A DNA stretch of 64,000 bases, from assembly GCF_001305515.1 (NCBI RefSeq), contig NZ_LJYW01000001.1:482307-546306 (forward strand), read 5' to 3'. This document shows positions 60,397 through 64,000 of this stretch, piece after piece. Position numbers and translations under genes: made by a program. The notes under the pieces are model-generated. The model was not told the DNA's origin. It ran no database searches and saw nothing but the letters and a program-made list of their open reading frames with translations. Within the stretch, counting starts at the first letter, position 1; each line of letters begins with the position of its first letter. This stretch comes from Prosthecodimorpha hirschii. Lineage in GTDB: Bacteria > Pseudomonadota > Alphaproteobacteria > Rhizobiales > Ancalomicrobiaceae.

Positions 60397-61166
60397 GCTG
60401 CCTGCTTCGTCCCGAGATAGGCTTCGATCACGGCCGGGTCGGCGGCGACCTCGGCCGGCGTTCCGTCGGCGATCTTGCGGCCGTGGTTCACGACGCAGAC
60501 ATGGTCGGAGATGTCCATGACGATGCCCATGTCGTGCTCGACCATGAACACGGTCATTCCGAGTTCCTCCTTGAGGTCCAGGATGAAGCGGGCGATGTCC
60601 TCGCGCTCCTCCTGGTTCATGCCCGAGACCATCTCGTCGAGCAGCAAGAGGCGCGGCCCGATGGCGAGCGCCCGGCCGAGCTCGACGCGCTTCTGCTGGC
60701 CGTAGGAGAGCGTGCCGACGACATGGTCGCGCAGATCCTCGATCTCCAGGAAGTCGATGATCTCCTCGACCCGCTCGCGCGCCTTCAGTTCCTCCCGGCG
60801 CGCCCGCCCCCAGAAGAAGGCGGCCGAGATCGGATCCGCGCCGAGATGGGTGTGCAGGCCGACCAGCAGGTTGTTGACCACGGTCTCGTGCTTGAACACG
60901 GCCAGGTTCTGGAACGTCCGCGCGATGCCGAGCCGCGCCAGCGCGTGGGTCGGCATGCGCGTGATGTCGCGCCCGTCGAACACGATCCGGCCGGAGGTCG
61001 GCGCCAGGACCGCGCTGATCAGGTTGAACAGCGTCGTCTTGCCGGCGCCGTTCGGGCCGATCAGGCTGTAGATCTGCCCCTCCTCGACGGAGAGGCTGAC
61101 CTCGTTGACGGCCGTCAGACCGCCGAAGCGCTTGCTGACGCCCTCGAGTTCGAGAATCCTGCTCAT
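60393..61166 (-). CDS. livG: ABC transporter ATP-binding protein LivG (system 2)
   Basis: A 257-residue ATPase. Walker A is GPNGAGKTT (37-45), the Q-loop is in [11 protein letters not shown], the signature region is [16 protein letters not shown] (LSYGQ), Walker B is [15 protein letters not shown] and the switch is MVEHDMG. Walker B here reads LDEM where most relatives have LDEP. ATG at 61166 overlaps the livF stop by four bases; the large in-frame extension upstream is not coding. Confidence 0.92.
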   Translation of the reverse strand: MSRILELEGVSKRFGGLTAVNEVSLSVEEGQIYSLIGPNGAGKTTLFNLISAVLAPTSGRIVFDGRDITRMPTHALARLGIARTFQNLAVFKHETVVNNLLVGLHTHLGADPISAAFFWGRARREELKARERVEEIIDFLEIEDLRDHVVGTLSYGQQKRVELGRALAIGPRLLLLDEMVSGMNQEEREDIARFILDLKEELGMTVFMVEHDMGIVMDISDHVCVVNHGRKIADGTPAEVAADPAVIEAYLGTKQAA

Positions 61167-61951
61167 GACAGCCACCGCTTGCGACGCTTGTAGTGCTTCA
61201 CGTCGCGCATGCTCTTCCGCTCGCCGGCCGCAAAGCCGAGATAGAATTCCTGCACGTCGTCGTTGGCGGCGAGCTTGTCGGCCGGTCCGTCGAGCACGAT
61301 GCGTCCATTCTCGATGATGTAGCCGTAGCTTGCCGCCTTCAGCGCGACCTGGGCATTCTGCTCGACCAGCAGCACGGTCAGCCCGGTGTCGCGGTTGAGC
61401 GCCAGCACGGTCTCGAAGATGGTCTCCACGATCTGCGGCGCGAGGCCCAGCGACGGCTCGTCGAGCATCAGGAGCCGCGGCCGCCCCATCAGGGCCCGCC
61501 CGATCGCGACCATCTGCTGTTCGCCGCCCGAGAGATAGCCGGAGATCTGTTTGCGCCGCTCCTTGACGCGCGGGAACATCGCATAGACGCGCTCCAACCC
61601 CTCGCGCGTCTCGGCCGGCGACCGCGTATAGCCGCCCATGATCAGGTTCTCCTCGACGGTCAGCGTCGCGAACAGCGCGCGCCCCTCGGGGACCTGAAGG
61701 AGGCCGCGCTCGATGATCGCGCGCGGGGCGGCATGCACCAGACTGTCGCCCTCGAAGCGGATGTCGCCGCCGATGACCTCGCCGTCCTCCTGGCCGAGCA
61801 CGCCGGAGATCGCCTTGAGGATGGTCGACTTGCCCGCCCCGTTGGAGCCGAGCAGAGCCACCACCTTGCCCTTCGGCACGGTCAGCGACACGTCGCGCAC
61901 CGCCTGGATGGAGCGGTCGTAGAGGACCTGCAGGTTGGTCAGCGTGAGCAT
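61163..61951 (-). CDS. livF: ABC transporter ATP-binding protein LivF (system 2)
   Basis: A 262-residue ATPase. Walker A is GSNGAGKST (35-43), the signature is LSGGEQQMVAIGRA, Walker B is LLMLDEPSLGLAP and the switch is LLVEQNAQ. It carries the C-terminal tail [12 protein letters not shown], nearly identical to that of system 1 LivF and absent from ordinary amino-acid LivF proteins as far as I know. First gene of the second operon, which runs to 54450. ATG at 61951. Confidence 0.93.
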   Translation of the reverse strand: MLTLTNLQVLYDRSIQAVRDVSLTVPKGKVVALLGSNGAGKSTILKAISGVLGQEDGEVIGGDIRFEGDSLVHAAPRAIIERGLLQVPEGRALFATLTVEENLIMGGYTRSPAETREGLERVYAMFPRVKERRKQISGYLSGGEQQMVAIGRALMGRPRLLMLDEPSLGLAPQIVETIFETVLALNRDTGLTVLLVEQNAQVALKAASYGYIIENGRIVLDGPADKLAANDDVQEFYLGFAAGERKSMRDVKHYKRRKRWLS

Positions 61952-62412
61952 GCCGCCATCCCGTCCCGCAGCGCGGCAAGACGCCATGCTGCACGTGCTA
62001 AATGAACGAGACTTATCAACGACCACCCCCGCTCGTCCCAATCGAGCGTAGACCGGCGCCGAATTCACACCGACAAGCCCGGATGGGGCTCTGCCTTGAA
62101 CGAATTTTGCGCCTGTTCACGCCGGTTCTCTCCCGATAGCGTGCCTTCTTTCGAGGCACTTGCATCGCATCGAGCGATGATGAATGATGTTTATTAGTGG
62201 CGACCCAGGTCGCTTTGTCAATGCGGTTGGCGGCCTAATTCGAGCCGACCGTCATGGCTTTGCGGGAGCGCCCGAGATGCCTTTCGGCCGGTCCGCCATG
62301 CCCGTCTGCGGCGGCTCGCGCACCGCCTCGGCCGGCACTATTCTGGCAGGATCCGGTGCCCCTTGCACGGCCGCGGAACCGGAATGAACGAGAAGACGAT
62401 CGGGAGGTTGGA
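61952..62412. other. divergent promoter region
   Basis: 461 bp between the system 2 livF start (minus) and the acyl-CoA synthetase start (plus). It is AT-richer than the surroundings in parts (62165-62215, with GATGTTTATTAGTGG). No gene or strong repeat was found; both divergent promoters must lie here. Confidence 0.4.
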
Positions 62413-63963
62413 ATGAACGAAGCGACGGCGGACGCGACACGCGCGGCGATCGGTCGGGCCGGCGGGCTGACGGTCTACGAGCTTTTCGCCGCGCAGGCGC
62501 GCGACCGGCCGTCGGCCACGGCGATTCTGCAAGGCGACATCGCCATCACCTATGCCGAACTGGACGGGTGTGTGCGCCGTCTCGCGGCGGCCCTCGCCGC
62601 CCGCGGCCTCGGACGCGGCTCGGTGATCGCGCTGTTGTCCGAGAATCGGCATGAATATGCCGAGATCCAGCTCGCGGCGGCCCGTCTCGGCGCGGTGGTC
62701 GCCTGCCAGAACTGGCGGCTCAGCCGGACGGAACTCGCCCATTGCGTCGCCCTGGTCGGCCCCGCACTGCTGATCGCCTCGCAACGCTTCGCAGAGGCCG
62801 CCGCGGCGCTCGACATCGATGTCCCGAGGCTGGTGATCGAACGCGACTACGCCGATCTGATCGCCGCCGCCCCGAACGAAGTCCCGCCGGTCGCCGCCGA
62901 GCCGGAAGATCCGCTGATCGTCCTCTACACCAGCGGGACGACCGGCCTGCCCAAGGGCGCCGCCATCAGCCACCGCGCCGAGATCGCCCGCAACGCGGTG
63001 CTGCGCATGGACATGCGCGCCACCGAAGCCGACGGCTTCGTCGCCTGGGCGCCGATGTTCCATATGGGCTCGACCGACCAGGTGCTCGGCGCGCTGATGT
63101 CAGGCTCGACCGTGCATGTGGTCGACGGCTTCAACGCCGAACGCATCGTCGCGATCATGGAACATCACCTGCTCGGCTGGCTGCTGCTGATGCCGGGCTC
63201 GATCGAGCCGGTGGTCGAACTGCTGAAAGCGCGCGGCATCCGACCGCGCGGCATCCGTGCGGTCGGCGCCATGGCCGACCTCGTCCCCCTGAAGCTGATG
63301 GCGGAACTGTCTGGCCTGACCGGCGCGCCGTACCTGAACAGCTTCGGTTCGACCGAGACCGGCCTGCCCCCCGCGTCCGCCATGCTGATCCCGCCGGGCA
63401 CGATCCCGGAGCGCCTTTCGAAGCGGAAGAGTTCGATGTGCGACCTGCGCCTGGTCGACCCGGACGGCAACGACGTGCCCGACGGCGAGCCCGGCGAGGC
63501 GGCGGTGCGCGGGCCGACCGTGTTCTCCGGCTACTGGAACGCCGCGGCGACCAATGCCCGGGACTTCGCCGGCGGCTATTTCCGCATGGGCGACCTGTTC
63601 CGGCGCAATCCGGACGGCAGCTACGACTTCGTCGACCGCGCCAAATACATGATCAAATCCGGCGGCGAGAACATCTATCCGGCCGAGATCGAGCGGGTGC
63701 TGCTGGCCGACGCACGCATCGGCGATGCCATCGTGCTGCGCCGTGCGGATAGCCGCTGGGGCGAAGTCCCAGTCGCCTTCGTGGCCCGCACCGACGAAAA
63801 TCTCGGCGCCGAAGAGATCGACAGGCTCTGCAAGGAACATCTGGCCGGCTACAAGCGCCCCAAGGCGATCCACTTCATCCGTTTCGAGGACTTTCCGCGC
63901 TCCACCACCGGCAAGATTTTGCGGCACGAAATGGAACGGCTCTACAAAGATCTCCTCATTTGA
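62413..63963 (+). CDS. AMP-forming acyl-CoA synthetase/CoA ligase
   Basis: A 516-residue adenylate-forming enzyme of the ACS family. Motifs: VLYTSGTTGLPKGAAISH near residue 177, FGSTE (NSFGSTETG), GYFRMGDLFRRNPDG, and the hinge DRAKYMIKSGGENIYPAE with the catalytic Lys in STTGKILRHEME near the C-terminus. It is ~100-130 residues shorter than the two ligases inside the importer operons and belongs to the medium/short-chain or aryl type. ATG at 62413 follows GGGAGG. Divergent from the system 2 operon and possibly regulated with it. Its stop is 37 bp before the window end, where nothing else is visible. Confidence 0.92.
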   Translation: MNEATADATRAAIGRAGGLTVYELFAAQARDRPSATAILQGDIAITYAELDGCVRRLAAALAARGLGRGSVIALLSENRHEYAEIQLAAARLGAVVACQNWRLSRTELAHCVALVGPALLIASQRFAEAAAALDIDVPRLVIERDYADLIAAAPNEVPPVAAEPEDPLIVLYTSGTTGLPKGAAISHRAEIARNAVLRMDMRATEADGFVAWAPMFHMGSTDQVLGALMSGSTVHVVDGFNAERIVAIMEHHLLGWLLLMPGSIEPVVELLKARGIRPRGIRAVGAMADLVPLKLMAELSGLTGAPYLNSFGSTETGLPPASAMLIPPGTIPERLSKRKSSMCDLRLVDPDGNDVPDGEPGEAAVRGPTVFSGYWNAAATNARDFAGGYFRMGDLFRRNPDGSYDFVDRAKYMIKSGGENIYPAEIERVLLADARIGDAIVLRRADSRWGEVPVAFVARTDENLGAEEIDRLCKEHLAGYKRPKAIHFIRFEDFPRSTTGKILRHEMERLYKDLLI

Positions 63964-64000
63964 ACTCCGACGCAGGCATTTCCCGACACCACCGGAAAGG

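Noticed and set aside
60393-61994. Apparent long LivG (533 codons) in system 2
   Set aside because: The upstream half is a shadow of livF; ATG 61166 gives a standard-length LivG with a four-base overlap.
1-64000. CRISPR arrays, tRNA or rRNA genes, insertion sequences, integrases
   Set aside because: No regularly spaced repeats, cloverleaf-like sequences, transposase motifs or terminal inverted repeats were found by reading; the repeats present are short intergenic palindromes.

Overview
The window is GC-rich (strong G/C preference at third codon positions), gene-dense chromosomal DNA from an alphaproteobacterium. The gene families (IalB-type invasion protein, RkpA/RkpG/KpsC capsule genes, several Liv- and Dpp-type ABC importers, hydroxyproline catabolism, trypsin-like proteases) point to Hyphomicrobiales (Rhizobiales); the species cannot be named from this. 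I see no tRNA, rRNA, CRISPR array, transposase or integrase.

Layout. 1-3154: a palindromic repeat, an SMP-30/gluconolactonase-like protein, a polytopic membrane protein and a small secreted protein. 3418-9627: a complete peptide-type ABC importer (binding protein, two permeases, two ATPases), with a 655-bp repeat-filled gap after the binding-protein gene. 9694-15953: the most unusual region, six genes forming a mirrored set. Two paralogous ~600-residue proteins carry kinase motifs resembling type II phosphatidylinositol 4-kinases. They are accompanied by two CesT-like chaperone candidates and two paralogous ~199-residue proteins of unknown function. This looks like a pair of type III secretion effector kinases with dedicated partners, although no secretion apparatus is encoded here. 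16039-23576: an M20 amidohydrolase, an inositol-monophosphatase-family protein, an autotransporter, an IalB-family protein and a RecD/Pif1-like helicase.

23805-35656: capsule/lipid genes. A KpsC-type Kdo transferase lies divergent from a 2537-residue modular lipid synthase (RkpA-like) and an alpha-oxoamine synthase (RkpG-like) whose start overlaps the end of rkpA. Together they could make and use an unusual lipid anchor for K-antigen polysaccharide. 36048-41470: hydroxyproline catabolism (epimerase plus deaminase, with a divergent PAS-AraC regulator), a MerR regulator overlapping a carboxymuconolactone-decarboxylase-like gene, and a GMC oxidoreductase. 41587-44996: two translationally coupled trypsin-like proteins, one with an intact catalytic triad and one that has lost both the His and the Ser.

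45139-61951: two long minus-strand operons placed head to tail. Each contains a complete Liv-type ABC importer (LivF, G, H, M and a periplasmic binding protein) with a large AMP-forming acyl-CoA synthetase between livG and livH. The first ends in a PaaK-like ligase and an enoyl-CoA hydratase, the second in a nitronate-monooxygenase-like protein. A third acyl-CoA synthetase (62413-63963) is divergent from the second operon. This block probably imports hydrophobic or aromatic carboxylic acids and activates them to CoA thioesters.

Intergenic regions carry at least two families of dispersed palindromic repeats (1-145 with 5166-5462; 15368-15470 with 23640-23742) and several strong hairpins.
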